From positions 214,734 to 278,733 of the forward strand of contig JAUIFA010000003.1 in assembly GCA_030429625.1 (NCBI GenBank): a stretch of 64,000 nucleotides of DNA, written 5' to 3'. Below, piece after piece: positions 47,834 to 56,995 of the stretch. Source of the DNA: Alphaproteobacteria bacterium (GTDB lineage: Bacteria; Pseudomonadota; Alphaproteobacteria; Rickettsiales; UBA8987). The position numbers were made by a program, and so were the translations under genes. A model generated the notes under the pieces. It saw only the letters and a list, made by a program, of their open reading frames with translations. It searched no databases and was not told where the DNA came from. How positions within the stretch are numbered: position 1 is the first letter of the stretch; the number at the start of each line of letters is the position of its first letter.

Positions 47834-48292
47834 ATGAAAATGTTGAATAGAAGAAGTGTTGAATCACTATTTCGCTCTGAGCTTCCTGATGACTTTAGTG
47901 CTCGTCATATAAAGGATCAGTGTAAAAAACCATTTTCAATAAAATTTTTTGATTGCCAGAATAATGTTATTAAAATTATGGCGCAGCGTTCCGGATTTAA
48001 CTTATCAAAGATTCACATTAAACTTGCCAATGGAAATAATTTCTCTAAACAGCAGTTAAAAGCGATTGATGAAGTGATGTCTGATGTGGTGGCTTCCGAA
48101 TTGCGTAGTACGGATCAAGCATTTAATGGGATGATTGAAGGGTCTGAATATATTATTGTACTGCCGGGAACTTCACTAGAAGACGCACAAACTGTTATAC
48201 ATAAAATAGAAAAATCGATAAAAGAATCCGGTACATCTATTTTTCAAAACATACGATGTTCTTTTGTGGCAGAATCGCTCCACAGTGCTTAG
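47834..48292 (+). CDS. Degenerate GGDEF-like domain protein
   Basis: A 152-residue protein. The C-terminal half (ELRSTDQAFNGMIEGSEYIIVLPGTSLEDAQTVIHKIEKSIKES) aligns by eye with the end of diguanylate cyclase domains, where R.GGDEF..LLP.T...A......I...I is expected. Here the catalytic GGDEF position reads EGSEY (about residues 102-106), so it should not make c-di-GMP. The N-terminal region is unrecognised. The start at 47834 or 47840 follows GGGG; upstream in-frame codons would add a hydrophobic stretch without a ribosome binding site. Confidence 0.62.
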   Translation: MKMLNRRSVESLFRSELPDDFSARHIKDQCKKPFSIKFFDCQNNVIKIMAQRSGFNLSKIHIKLANGNNFSKQQLKAIDEVMSDVVASELRSTDQAFNGMIEGSEYIIVLPGTSLEDAQTVIHKIEKSIKESGTSIFQNIRCSFVAESLHSA

Positions 48293-48312
48293 AACACATT
48301 ACTCTATAACAG

Positions 48313-50136
48313 TTACTCTACCGTAACGGACTTTGCTAGGTTGCGTGGTTGGTCCACGTCAGTACCTTTGGCCACAGCAACGTGATAGGCAATAAGCTGA
48401 ATAGGAATTGCATAGAGAATAGGGGTGGCAAAAGGTTCTGCCTTGGGTAGTTCTATGGTGGTATAGGCGACGTCTTTTAAGCTCTTAATACCTTTTTTAT
48501 CACTCAAAAGAATAATCTTACCACCGCGTGCGGCAATTTCACGAATATTGGAAGCGGTCTTTTCAAATAAATCATCAGAAGGGGCAATGGCAATAATAGG
48601 CACATTTTCATCCACCAAAGAAATTGGCCCATGTTTTAGTTCTCCCGCGGCAGTAGCTTCGGCATGGATGTAAGAGATTTCTTTGAGTTTTAATGCTCCC
48701 TCCTGAGCAATAGGATAGGACGTACCGCGGCCGATATAGAGAATATCCTTTGCCCCAGCAAGTTCGTGGGAAAGATTTTGGATTGCCTCATCATGGTTTA
48801 AGACCTCCAACGCACGGGAAGAAATTTCAGAAAGAGAAGAGCCAAGCCTTTGTTCTTCTTCTGCAGTAATGGTTTTCTTTTCCTGAGCGATGGCCAGTGT
48901 TAAGCAGGCCAAGGCAATGAGCTGTGTGGTAAAGGCTTTAGTAGAAGCCACACCAATTTCTGGACCGGCCAGTGTTTGAATAAACGCATCAGCTTCACGT
49001 GCCATTGTGCTTTGTGCTACGTTTAAGATTGCCACACTATGCTGTCCATGCTCTTTGCCATAACGTAACGCAGCGAGAGTATCAGCGGTTTCTCCTGATT
49101 GTGAAATCACCACCATCATTCCTCCAGGTGACAATATTGGCTTACGATAGCGAAATTCTGAAGCAATATCAATTTCCACAGGAACAAGAGCCGTTTGCTC
49201 GATCCAATATTTTGCAACAGAGGCGGCATAGTAAGATGTACCACAGGCAATGATGGTAATTTTTGGAATATTTTTAAGCTTAAAAGGCAGTTTAGGCAAA
49301 GAAATGTCGCCAGTGACAGGGTGATAATAGGCATTTAAAGTAGTACCAATCACCGTGGGCTGCTCATAGATTTCTTTAAGCATATAGTGGCGGTAATGGC
49401 CTTTGGCAGTTTGCATGTCTGCCGGAGCAATATGTACCTTTTCCCGTTTGACAATATTATTTTCTTTGTCAAATACAACGACATCATCACATGTAATTTG
49501 AGCAATGTCACCTTCATTAAGATAAGAGATTGTATTGGTCAACGGCGCAAGTGCCACCGCGTCTGACCCCAGATACATCTCACCATCCCCATAGCCAATA
49601 GCCAAGGGAGAGCCTTGTTTTGCAGCAAACATAATGTTTGGGTTATCAACATCAATAATACCCAATGCAAAAGCACCATTTAGCCTTTTGATGGCTTTTT
49701 GTACGGCTTTTACAAGATTATTATTCTTTCTTAGATAGCGGTGAATGAGTTTGGGAATCACCTCCGTATCGGTTTCTGTTTCAAACACATAACCTTCTGA
49801 CTCTAACTCTTCACGCAATTCAAGAAAATTTTCTATGATGCCGTTATGCACCACTGCAATATTTTCTTCCGCATGAGGGTGGGCATTTCTAGTAATCGGC
49901 GCACCGTGAGTAGCCCACCGTGTGTGACCAATACCCACAGAACCACTTATATTTTGAGCTTTATAGAGTTCTTCAAGCTTGCTGATTTTACCCTCGGCAC
50001 GTAGACGATGGAGCTGATTTTTATCAATAGTGGCGATGCCTGCGGAGTCATAACCTCGATATTCCAGACGTTTAAGCCCATCAATAAGTTTCTGGGCTAC
50101 GGTTTTTTTACTTAATATGCCAATAATGCCACACAT
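48313..50136 (-). CDS. glmS: Glutamine--fructose-6-phosphate aminotransferase
   Basis: A 607-residue enzyme that makes glucosamine-6-phosphate for peptidoglycan and LPS. The glutaminase domain starts with the catalytic Cys2 (MCGIIGILSKK), with RLEYRGYDSAGIA and GHTRWATHGAP. Two SIS domains follow (IIACGTSYYAASVAKYWIE; YIGRGTSYPIAQEGALKLKEISYIHAEA), and the end is QPRNLAKSVTVE. I set the start at 50136 so that Cys is residue 2; an ATG at 50151 would bury it. The promoter at 50171-50199 fits. Confidence 0.97.
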   Translation of the reverse strand: MCGIIGILSKKTVAQKLIDGLKRLEYRGYDSAGIATIDKNQLHRLRAEGKISKLEELYKAQNISGSVGIGHTRWATHGAPITRNAHPHAEENIAVVHNGIIENFLELREELESEGYVFETETDTEVIPKLIHRYLRKNNNLVKAVQKAIKRLNGAFALGIIDVDNPNIMFAAKQGSPLAIGYGDGEMYLGSDAVALAPLTNTISYLNEGDIAQITCDDVVVFDKENNIVKREKVHIAPADMQTAKGHYRHYMLKEIYEQPTVIGTTLNAYYHPVTGDISLPKLPFKLKNIPKITIIACGTSYYAASVAKYWIEQTALVPVEIDIASEFRYRKPILSPGGMMVVISQSGETADTLAALRYGKEHGQHSVAILNVAQSTMAREADAFIQTLAGPEIGVASTKAFTTQLIALACLTLAIAQEKKTITAEEEQRLGSSLSEISSRALEVLNHDEAIQNLSHELAGAKDILYIGRGTSYPIAQEGALKLKEISYIHAEATAAGELKHGPISLVDENVPIIAIAPSDDLFEKTASNIREIAARGGKIILLSDKKGIKSLKDVAYTTIELPKAEPFATPILYAIPIQLIAYHVAVAKGTDVDQPRNLAKSVTVE

Positions 50137-50170
50137 ATATTTACAACTCAATAATGATTAATTCTGGCGG

Positions 50171-50199
50171 AATATAAACCAATTACTGCATAATTGCAA
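50171..50199 (-). promoter_or_regulatory. Probable promoter of glmS
   Basis: Minus strand: TTGCAA, 17 bases, TATATT. It lies about 35 bases upstream of the glmS start codon. Confidence 0.55.
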
Positions 50200-50249
50200 A
50201 GCACTTACTGTTACATATTGTTTCAGTTCTGTATTGCATTTTTTCCCTG

Positions 50250-50278
50250 TTGAGACTACAAAACCCTTAGGTTTAATT
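50250..50278 (+). promoter_or_regulatory. Possible promoter of purB
   Basis: TTGAGA, 17 bases, TTAATT. It lies about 20 bases before the purB ATG at 50300. The -10 box is a weak match. Confidence 0.4.
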
Positions 50279-50299
50279 CAGTAAAAGAAGAATATAGAT

Positions 50300-51604
50300 A
50301 TGATCCCACGTTACACACGTCCTGAAATGTCCCAAATTTGGGAGCCTGCAAACAAATTTAAGATCTGGTTTGAAATTGAGGCACATGCATGCGATGCCTT
50401 AGCAGAGCTAGGAGTGATTCCTAAAGAAGACGCAAAGAATATTTGGAAGAAAGCACCAAAAGACTGGGCACCTTATGTGGAGCGGATTGATGAAATTGAA
50501 GCGGTAACAAAACATGACGTAATCGCTTTTTTAACGTGCTTAGCAGAACATGTGGGGGATTCTTCACGTTTTGTACACCAAGGAATGACGAGTTCTGATG
50601 TGTTGGATACATGCTTGGCGGTGCAGTTAAAACAAGCCGGTGAGTTGCTTCTGGATGATATGGATCGCTTATTGGAAGTTTTAAAATGTCGTGCCTACGA
50701 AACCAAAGACATGGTGTGCATGGGGCGTAGCCACGGTATTCACGCAGAACCTGTCACGTTTGGATTAAAATTTGCAAGGTTTTATGCGGAAATGAAGCGT
50801 AACCGTAAGCGTTTAGAAATGGCGGTGAAAGATGTGGCAAGTTGTGCTATTTCTGGCGCGGTGGGCACTTTTGCTAACATTGACCCGAAGGTAGAAGAAT
50901 ATGTGGCCGAGAAGCTTGGTTTAAGCGTAGAGCCAGTGTCTACCCAAGTTATCCCACGTGATCGCCATGCCTATTTCTTTGCTACGTTAGGGGTTATTGC
51001 TAGCTCCATTGAAAACATTGCCATTGAAATTCGTCACTCTCAACGTACCGAAGTGTTAGAGGCAGAAGAATTTTTCTCTAAAGGGCAAAAGGGTAGCTCA
51101 GCTATGCCACATAAACGTAATCCCATTTTAACCGAAAATCTAACAGGTCTAGCGCGCCTTGTACGTATGAGTGTGGTTCCTGCCATGGAAAATGTCGCTT
51201 TGTGGCACGAACGTGACATTTCTCACTCTTCCGTGGAACGTGGTATTGCACCCGACGCAACGGTCACATTAGATTTTGCCCTAAACCGTTTGATAGGATG
51301 TTTGGATAAATTATTGGTGTATCCTGAAAATATGCAGAAAAATATCGACAGGTTAGGGGGGCTTATCTTCTCTCAGCGTGTCTTGTTGGCTTTAACTCAG
51401 GCCGGAACCAGCCGAGAGGATGCCTATAAATATGTACAGCGTAACGCGATGAAAGTGTGGGAAGAAGGTAAAAATTTTCTTGAGGAGTTGAAAGCTGATG
51501 AGGATGTAACCGCAAAATTAAGCCCTCAGGAGCTGGAAGAAAAATTTGATATTTCTTACCATACCAAAAACGTAGATTATATATTTGAACGGGTTTTTGC
51601 TTAA
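50300..51604 (+). CDS. purB: Adenylosuccinate lyase
   Basis: A 434-residue enzyme of the fumarase/aspartase superfamily that acts twice in purine synthesis. The first residues MIPRYTRPEMSQIWEPANKFKIWFEIE, the SHGIHAEPVTFGLKFA block (His), the family signature KGSSAMPHKRNPILTENL (about residues 262-279) and the HERDISHSSVERGIAPDA region are clear. It starts on a cytosolic metabolic block shared with tRNA-Met downstream. Confidence 0.96.
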   Translation: MIPRYTRPEMSQIWEPANKFKIWFEIEAHACDALAELGVIPKEDAKNIWKKAPKDWAPYVERIDEIEAVTKHDVIAFLTCLAEHVGDSSRFVHQGMTSSDVLDTCLAVQLKQAGELLLDDMDRLLEVLKCRAYETKDMVCMGRSHGIHAEPVTFGLKFARFYAEMKRNRKRLEMAVKDVASCAISGAVGTFANIDPKVEEYVAEKLGLSVEPVSTQVIPRDRHAYFFATLGVIASSIENIAIEIRHSQRTEVLEAEEFFSKGQKGSSAMPHKRNPILTENLTGLARLVRMSVVPAMENVALWHERDISHSSVERGIAPDATVTLDFALNRLIGCLDKLLVYPENMQKNIDRLGGLIFSQRVLLALTQAGTSREDAYKYVQRNAMKVWEEGKNFLEELKADEDVTAKLSPQELEEKFDISYHTKNVDYIFERVFA

Positions 51605-51620
51605 GACAGCAAAACCATTC

Positions 51621-51649
51621 TTGACATAAATAACACCGTCATCTAAAAG
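51621..51649 (+). promoter_or_regulatory. Probable promoter of tRNA-Met
   Basis: TTGACA (51621-51626), 17 bases, TAAAAG (51644-51649). It lies 20 bases before the tRNA, where an independent tRNA promoter is expected. Confidence 0.6.
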
Positions 51650-51668
51650 CATGCAACAATTTCTCCTC

Positions 51669-51745
51669 GGCGGGGTAGCTCAGCTGGTTAGAGCAGCGGA
51701 ATCATAATCCGCGTGTCGGGGGTTCAAGTCCCTCCCCCGCTACCA
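51669..51745 (+). tRNA. Elongator tRNA-Met (CAT)
   Basis: A 77-base tRNA with acceptor GGCGGGG pairing with CCCCGCT (first pair G-T), D-arm GCTCAGCTGGTTAGAGC, anticodon loop ATCATAA (CAT), T-arm GGTTCAAGTCC and CCA. The body resembles the elongator Met tRNA of alphaproteobacteria; a lysidine-type tRNA-Ile with the same anticodon is less likely. Confidence 0.92.
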
Positions 51746-51821
51746 TAACCCAAATAATTTTGTTATTAAATATTGTTTGTAGTATGATAAGAATATCCTA
51801 ATCAATAAAGGACAGTGGCTT

Positions 51822-53387
51822 ATGATGCGTGTAGTATTTTATTATGTGGCAATTCTTGGGTTGGTTGCCGTTGGAACAATTTATTTATTTTGGCCGCCCG
51901 TTATTTATGCGCTGTACATACTCATTCCATACATTGCTATTGGGATGTGGGATATTTTTTCACGTCGCCATACAGTTTTGCGCAATTACCCTGTTGTTGG
52001 GCATTTTCGTTATATATTGGAATCTTTTAGAACAGAGATTCAGCAATATTTTGTTGAGGCGGAAAATGAAGGAAAACCTTACAGTCGTGAAATCCGGTCT
52101 TTAATTTACCAAAGAGCCAAAGGAGTACTGGATACTGTACCATTTGGAACTAAAAATGACATCACCAAAGTAGGTTATGAATTTTCCTACCATTCCTTAC
52201 ATTGTGTGACGGTAGAAAAACATACAGCCCGCCTTATTGTGGGAGAAAATTGTACCAAGCCATGTGATGCTTCGCGCCTGAATGTTTCAGCAATGAGTTT
52301 TGGTGCGTTAAGCCCCAACGCAATTTTGGCATTAAGCAAAGCTGCCAAACATGGCAACTTCTTACATAATACTGGAGAGGGGGGTATAAGCCCCTACCAT
52401 TTAGAAGGTGGCGGTAACTTGATTTGGCAAATTGGCACAGGGTATTTTGGTTGTAGAAATAAGGATGGTAGTTTTTCTAAAAATGCTTTTATTGAAAAGG
52501 CGAACCTGGACAATGTCAAAATGATTGAGGTAAAACTTTCTCAGGGAGCTAAACCATCGCATGGTGGCATCCTCCCCGGAGCCAAGGTAAATCAAGAAAT
52601 TGCTACCATACGGGGTCTAACGGTAGGAGAAGATGCTATTTCTCCGCCCACACATTCTGCGTTTACTGATGCAGTTGGGTTGTTGGAATTTGTTGCCAAT
52701 TTGCGAGAAATATCAGGGGGGAAACCCGTAGGGTTTAAACTATGTATTGGTCTGCGTAGTGAATTTATGTCTCTCTGCAAAGCCATGTTAAAAACCGGTA
52801 TTACACCGGATTTTATTACGGTTGATGGTGCAGAAGGAGGAACGGGTGCAGCACCTGTTGTCTTTACAAACCGGTTGGGCACTCCCATTAATGAGGCAGT
52901 TTCCTTTGTGCATAATTGCCTGGTTGGTGTAAATCTACGACACAGAATACGAATAATTGCCAGTGGAAAACTGGCAACTGAATATGACATGATTACCAAA
53001 ATGGCATTAGGCGCAGATATGTGTAATGCAGCGCGGGCGATGATGTTTGCACTTGGGTGCATACAATCGTTACGTTGTAATACTAACAAATGCCCTACTG
53101 GAGTGGCAACGCAGGACAAAAGACGCTGGAAAATGCTTAATGTTGAAGATAAATACATCCGTGTGGCGCAGTATCAGGAAAACATGATCCATTCATTTCT
53201 TGAACTGTTAGGAGCTATGGGGATACACAATCCTAAAGATTTACATCCAGAGCTTATAAGACGTTATACTGATATAGGAAACAGTAAGAGTTACGCTGAA
53301 ATTTACCCCCATTTACAACAAGGAGAACTTCTAGAAAACAAAATTCATCCTGCGTTTAAGGATGATTGGAACCAAGCCACAGCGTAA
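51822..53387 (+). CDS. FMN-binding glutamate synthase-family protein
   Basis: A 521-residue protein with one or two N-terminal membrane segments (VFYYVAILGLVAVGTIYLFW; LYILIPYIAIGMW) and the GltB-type barrel. Visible features are VSAMSFGALSPNAILALSKAA, GEGGISPYHLEGGGNLIWQIGTGYFG, KLSQGAKPSHGGILPG, ITVDGAEGGTGAAPVVF and the Fe-S cysteine region CNTNKCPTGVATQD. It lacks the glutamine amidotransferase part of GltB. The reaction in this single-domain membrane-anchored subfamily is unknown. AAAGGACA precedes the ATG. Confidence 0.9.
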   Translation: MMRVVFYYVAILGLVAVGTIYLFWPPVIYALYILIPYIAIGMWDIFSRRHTVLRNYPVVGHFRYILESFRTEIQQYFVEAENEGKPYSREIRSLIYQRAKGVLDTVPFGTKNDITKVGYEFSYHSLHCVTVEKHTARLIVGENCTKPCDASRLNVSAMSFGALSPNAILALSKAAKHGNFLHNTGEGGISPYHLEGGGNLIWQIGTGYFGCRNKDGSFSKNAFIEKANLDNVKMIEVKLSQGAKPSHGGILPGAKVNQEIATIRGLTVGEDAISPPTHSAFTDAVGLLEFVANLREISGGKPVGFKLCIGLRSEFMSLCKAMLKTGITPDFITVDGAEGGTGAAPVVFTNRLGTPINEAVSFVHNCLVGVNLRHRIRIIASGKLATEYDMITKMALGADMCNAARAMMFALGCIQSLRCNTNKCPTGVATQDKRRWKMLNVEDKYIRVAQYQENMIHSFLELLGAMGIHNPKDLHPELIRRYTDIGNSKSYAEIYPHLQQGELLENKIHPAFKDDWNQATA

Positions 53388-53396
53388 GCCCACTTT

Positions 53397-54137
53397 TTAT
53401 TTTTTAGAAATAACCGCAATGAGTGATACACCAAAAGGAAAACTTGCTTTTGGAATAAAAAACCGTTCGCTGGCAAAAATCTTCTCTAAGATGTAATTTA
53501 CGATAGGGTTGGTCTCTTTTAGATTAGACTGAGGAGAGTCATATTGTTTTTTGAACAGCTTTGACAACATCCTTACGCAGAGTACCAATGGAAAGAGCCA
53601 AAAATTATAGTAAGAAACATAGTCAATCTTAAACCCAGCATCGTCTATTGCGTTAAAAAGAGTCGGCTTGGTATACCGTCTTTTATGATGGGCATGCTCG
53701 TCATGGGAGGACCATAAAAAAGCAAAGGCAGGAACGGTAATAAGTATTTTACCGCCTTCATCTAACTGTGTGTATAGCTGTTGTAGAGAGCCGATATCAT
53801 CATCAATATGTTCGATTACATCCATCGCCACAATCAGATTAAATATTTTGCCCTTAAAGGCAGGTTCTTCAGGAAGAAAACCTGTTTCTATATTGTTAGT
53901 TATGTTTAAAGATTTTGAATAAGCAACAGCTTTCTCACTCATGTCTGTGGCATAGAGCTGACCATACTCTGACAACATTGACAAATTACCGCCCATGCCA
54001 CACCCCACTTCTAATATTTTAGAATTTTTAGGTAAGTGAAGCGTGGAAATAACGTGATGAACAATTTTTCTGCGTGCTAATATCCACCAATGGGTGGTAT
54101 TGAATTTAGCAAGAAGGTCGTATTCTTTATCTTCCAT
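53397..54137 (-). CDS. Class I SAM-dependent methyltransferase
   Basis: A 246-residue protein with the SAM-binding motif ILEVGCGMGGNLSML (about residues 39-53), the acidic YATDMSEKAVAYSK and the DVIEHIDDDIGSL region, as in UbiE/Methyltransf_11/23 proteins. A C-terminal hydrophobic segment (FWLFPLVLCVRMLSKLF) suggests membrane contact. The substrate is unknown; homologues often act on lipids or sugars of the envelope. It lies three bases after the upstream gene on the minus strand. Confidence 0.86.
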   Translation of the reverse strand: MEDKEYDLLAKFNTTHWWILARRKIVHHVISTLHLPKNSKILEVGCGMGGNLSMLSEYGQLYATDMSEKAVAYSKSLNITNNIETGFLPEEPAFKGKIFNLIVAMDVIEHIDDDIGSLQQLYTQLDEGGKILITVPAFAFLWSSHDEHAHHKRRYTKPTLFNAIDDAGFKIDYVSYYNFWLFPLVLCVRMLSKLFKKQYDSPQSNLKETNPIVNYILEKIFASERFFIPKASFPFGVSLIAVISKK

Positions 54138-54139
54138 AC

Positions 54140-54931
54140 TTATTTTTTCTTATTACGTTTTAAATTAACCATGGAAGTAAAATACCCTTTTTGATCAGGC
54201 TTTTGTTCTTTATCAGAACCTTCAGCTGTTACCTTAGGTTTATATGCTTGTTTAGGCTTATACATATTCTCACGATAGTCTATATAATAACCACCACCTT
54301 TTTTATTGGGGTGAATGGTAAACACATATTTTTCTACTTTTGGGTTTTTATTACCGTCCTTTCGACTATAAACCATCAAATAAAGTTTATTGGTACACGG
54401 AATAGAAACCTCAGGGAACTCTTCATGTAGTGCCATAAAAATATTTTGAGGATCATCCGATGTTTCATAAATACTCTTTTTCTTGATTTCACGCAGAAGA
54501 GGGTGACCCCAATTTGGGTGTTTTTCTTGATTTCTTTTCTTTTGAGGGTGATTATTTAATTCAATCAATTCTTTGACTGCATAGATCGTGTATTTATCAT
54601 CACTGGTTTTTCTAAATTTAAGAACAGCAAAATTCCCGAGATAGCCTGATTTTCGTTCCGTGCCATTAACCGCAAAACCCTTAATCCACAGCCTTACAGA
54701 AAAATCTTCTTTATTCTCAGGCTCTTCCTGATTTTTAGAAATAATAAAATTTTTAGAAATATTTTTAAGACGATGAATGGCCTGGTCTATATCTTTCAGG
54801 CGAAACATTTCATTAACACAAGCATCTATTATTGGATGCCTTACGTTGGCAACAATTCTGTCTTTATCTTCGTCGGTAACTTTATCGTTCTTCACAATAT
54901 CGTCTAGTCCTTTAATGTCCTCTTCGGTCAT
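54140..54931 (-). CDS. Unrecognised 263-residue protein
   Basis: I recognise no family. The start is well supported: GGAGG lies eight bases before the ATG at 54931. The N-terminal third is a charged helical region (IKGLDDIVKNDKVTDEDKDRIV), then a mixed beta-rich part (VRLWIKGFAVNGTERKSGYLGNFAVLKFRKT; LYLMVYSRKDGNKNPKVEKYVFTIHPNKKGGGYYI), then a basic tail. There is no signal peptide or membrane helix. It is cotranscribed with the methyltransferase downstream. Confidence 0.65.
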   Translation of the reverse strand: MTEEDIKGLDDIVKNDKVTDEDKDRIVANVRHPIIDACVNEMFRLKDIDQAIHRLKNISKNFIISKNQEEPENKEDFSVRLWIKGFAVNGTERKSGYLGNFAVLKFRKTSDDKYTIYAVKELIELNNHPQKKRNQEKHPNWGHPLLREIKKKSIYETSDDPQNIFMALHEEFPEVSIPCTNKLYLMVYSRKDGNKNPKVEKYVFTIHPNKKGGGYYIDYRENMYKPKQAYKPKVTAEGSDKEQKPDQKGYFTSMVNLKRNKKK

Positions 54932-55250
54932 ATAAGTAGCCTCCACATATTCACAATGATAATAATTGCATAAAATCAGTTACTTGTCGAGTTTTTTATT
55001 GTTTTAGAAATAAAAAGTGGTGGGATATAAATCTTGACATTAGAGTTAATTACTTTGAGTTGATTATATAAATAATTATAGATTGAAAAAATATCTTTTA
55101 TAAAACCTCCTTTGATTGTATAATAAAAAACCATATGTGTTTTAATCACTATTAAAGCTATTGTAATATATTAATTTATTATTAGACATGGCTTTCTGTT
55201 TGTCGAGAGATTATGTATCAATCTAAAGATGTATTATGTAGGTGGGGATA
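54932..55250. other. AT-rich intergenic region between divergent genes
   Basis: About 320 bases, very AT-rich, between the unknown minus-strand gene and the hybrid kinase-like gene. A TTGACA occurs at 55034 but no well-spaced -10 box follows. I see no RNA gene, repeat or convincing ORF here beyond the two ribosome binding sites at the ends. Confidence 0.5.
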
Positions 55251-56993
55251 ATGTTAAAAAATAAAATAATTACTGGTTTTCTAGTATTTACAGTGTTCTT
55301 TTTATTTATGGTGGTAACCGTTGACTATTTAACAATTAAAGACTGGCAGCAGCATTATCAGCAATCTATTGATAATCTTGCAGAAAATAATTTAATAGAC
55401 CAAAGAGCTAAAAATTTATTATTCAAAGAGGATGTTTATACCCTATCACTTGAGACCATTGTAAAGAAATATGGCACAATTATGGCTGGTTATATGCTAA
55501 TCCTGACATTAACAGGTTATATCTTGATAAGATATTTAAAGCCACTTGCCAGAACATTAGAAAAAATTTCAGAATTAACTCGAAAATATAACAATGGGAA
55601 GGAGCTTATTAAAGGTGACGAGCTTACTACATTGGATAAAAACATCACATTTCTTTCCAGTTACATTAACAATTATTTAGAAGAAAATAAGAAGGAAAAA
55701 AGAAGGGTGGCTGAGTATCAAATTCAGCTTGAGAATAAATTTTTTGATTCTGTTAAACACTATGAAGAAGAAAAAGACGTGTCATACAAGCTCAGAAGCC
55801 AAAAAGAGCTATTTTTACAAAAGATGAGTTTTGATATAAGAACTCCTGTTGATGCGATTACAGGAATAGCATCCTTATTGAATAATACAAATTTAGATAC
55901 ATCTCAGAAAGAATATGTAAAATACATTGAAGAATCCTCAGATAATTTATTGCAGGTGATCAATAACATTATTGATTATATAAAAATTGAGGACAACAAA
56001 ATTGAAATAGAAAACATACCTTTTGACTTAAATAAACTATTATCTGAATCAACAGATTTACTCTTTGCTAAAGCAAAAGATAAAAATATTTCTTTAAGTA
56101 TTAATTATACACCAAGAGTGCCAAAAGTAGTTAGGGGGGATAATGAGAGAATTACCCAAATTATATTTAATATCGTTGATAATATTATTGATAATATAAA
56201 AGGAGGAAATATTGAAATAAAAGTAACCATTGCTGGGGCAGTCAATGGTAAAATGATCTTTAAAATATCATTCTTAGTCAATAATCTAGAGTATAATTCA
56301 AACACATTCATCAATATGGAAAAATATTTTAATAAAGTACTTAATGGGCAATGTAACATAGACAAACTCGATAATAGCCTTGGCTTAGCAATATGTTGTG
56401 AGTTGATTAATATCATGGGTGGTGAAATAGGTTTTAATAAAATTAATCAAGAAAATCAATTAGATGGACAAGAGGAAGTGTTTTGGTTTTCTTTACCTAT
56501 GGAGTCGATTTCTGAGGGGGAATTTAGTTATGATAATGAAACCCTTAAAAAGGATTTTAACGTTAGTAATGTGCATGTTCTTTTAGTGGAAGATCAGCCA
56601 ATAAATCAGATGGTTATAAAAAAATTATTAGAGAACATAGGATGTATTGTAACCCCTGCGAGTGATGGCGCATCTGCCGTTAGGCTTTACAGTGAAGGGG
56701 AGATGAAATTTGATTTGGTGGTGATGGATTGTAAACTTCCTGAAAAAAATGGCTATCAGGCCTCTGTTGAAATTAGGGATTATGAAAAAGACAGTGATTT
56801 AGTAAAAGTACCTATCATTGCTCTTACTGCCTATGCCTTATCTGGAGATAAACAAAAATGTTTTAATGCAGGGATGGATGATTATATTACAAAGCCTGTT
56901 TCTAAGAATAAGCTGTACAATGTGATTCTCAAACATCTGAACGAAGATAAAATAAGTTATATAAACAGCGTATCTAGGCAAAAAATAGCATAA
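55251..56993 (+). CDS. Hybrid histidine kinase-like protein without the phospho-acceptor His
   Basis: A 580-residue membrane protein: two helices (about residues 8-25 and 75-92), a HAMP-like linker, a HisKA-like dimerisation region, a GHKL-like ATPase region and a C-terminal receiver. The H-box reads MSFDIRTPVDAITGIA, so Phe194 takes the place of the usual His of MSHEIRTP. The ATPase region keeps an N-box-like IVDNIIDN but lacks a DxGxG motif. The receiver looks intact (LLVEDQPINQ; Asp493 in VVMDCKLPEKNG; Lys in TKPVS). It is therefore probably a pseudokinase with a working receiver fed by other proteins. The ATG at 55251 follows AGGTGGGG. Confidence 0.85.
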   Translation: MLKNKIITGFLVFTVFFLFMVVTVDYLTIKDWQQHYQQSIDNLAENNLIDQRAKNLLFKEDVYTLSLETIVKKYGTIMAGYMLILTLTGYILIRYLKPLARTLEKISELTRKYNNGKELIKGDELTTLDKNITFLSSYINNYLEENKKEKRRVAEYQIQLENKFFDSVKHYEEEKDVSYKLRSQKELFLQKMSFDIRTPVDAITGIASLLNNTNLDTSQKEYVKYIEESSDNLLQVINNIIDYIKIEDNKIEIENIPFDLNKLLSESTDLLFAKAKDKNISLSINYTPRVPKVVRGDNERITQIIFNIVDNIIDNIKGGNIEIKVTIAGAVNGKMIFKISFLVNNLEYNSNTFINMEKYFNKVLNGQCNIDKLDNSLGLAICCELINIMGGEIGFNKINQENQLDGQEEVFWFSLPMESISEGEFSYDNETLKKDFNVSNVHVLLVEDQPINQMVIKKLLENIGCIVTPASDGASAVRLYSEGEMKFDLVVMDCKLPEKNGYQASVEIRDYEKDSDLVKVPIIALTAYALSGDKQKCFNAGMDDYITKPVSKNKLYNVILKHLNEDKISYINSVSRQKIA

Positions 56994-56995
56994 TA

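Noticed and set aside
50137..50151. An ATG five codons upstream of the chosen glmS start
   Set aside because: It would displace the N-terminal catalytic Cys from position 2, which the enzyme needs after Met removal.
55034..55075. TTGACA upstream of the hybrid kinase-like gene as its promoter
   Set aside because: The nearest good -10 boxes are about 25 bases away, too far for a sigma70-type promoter.
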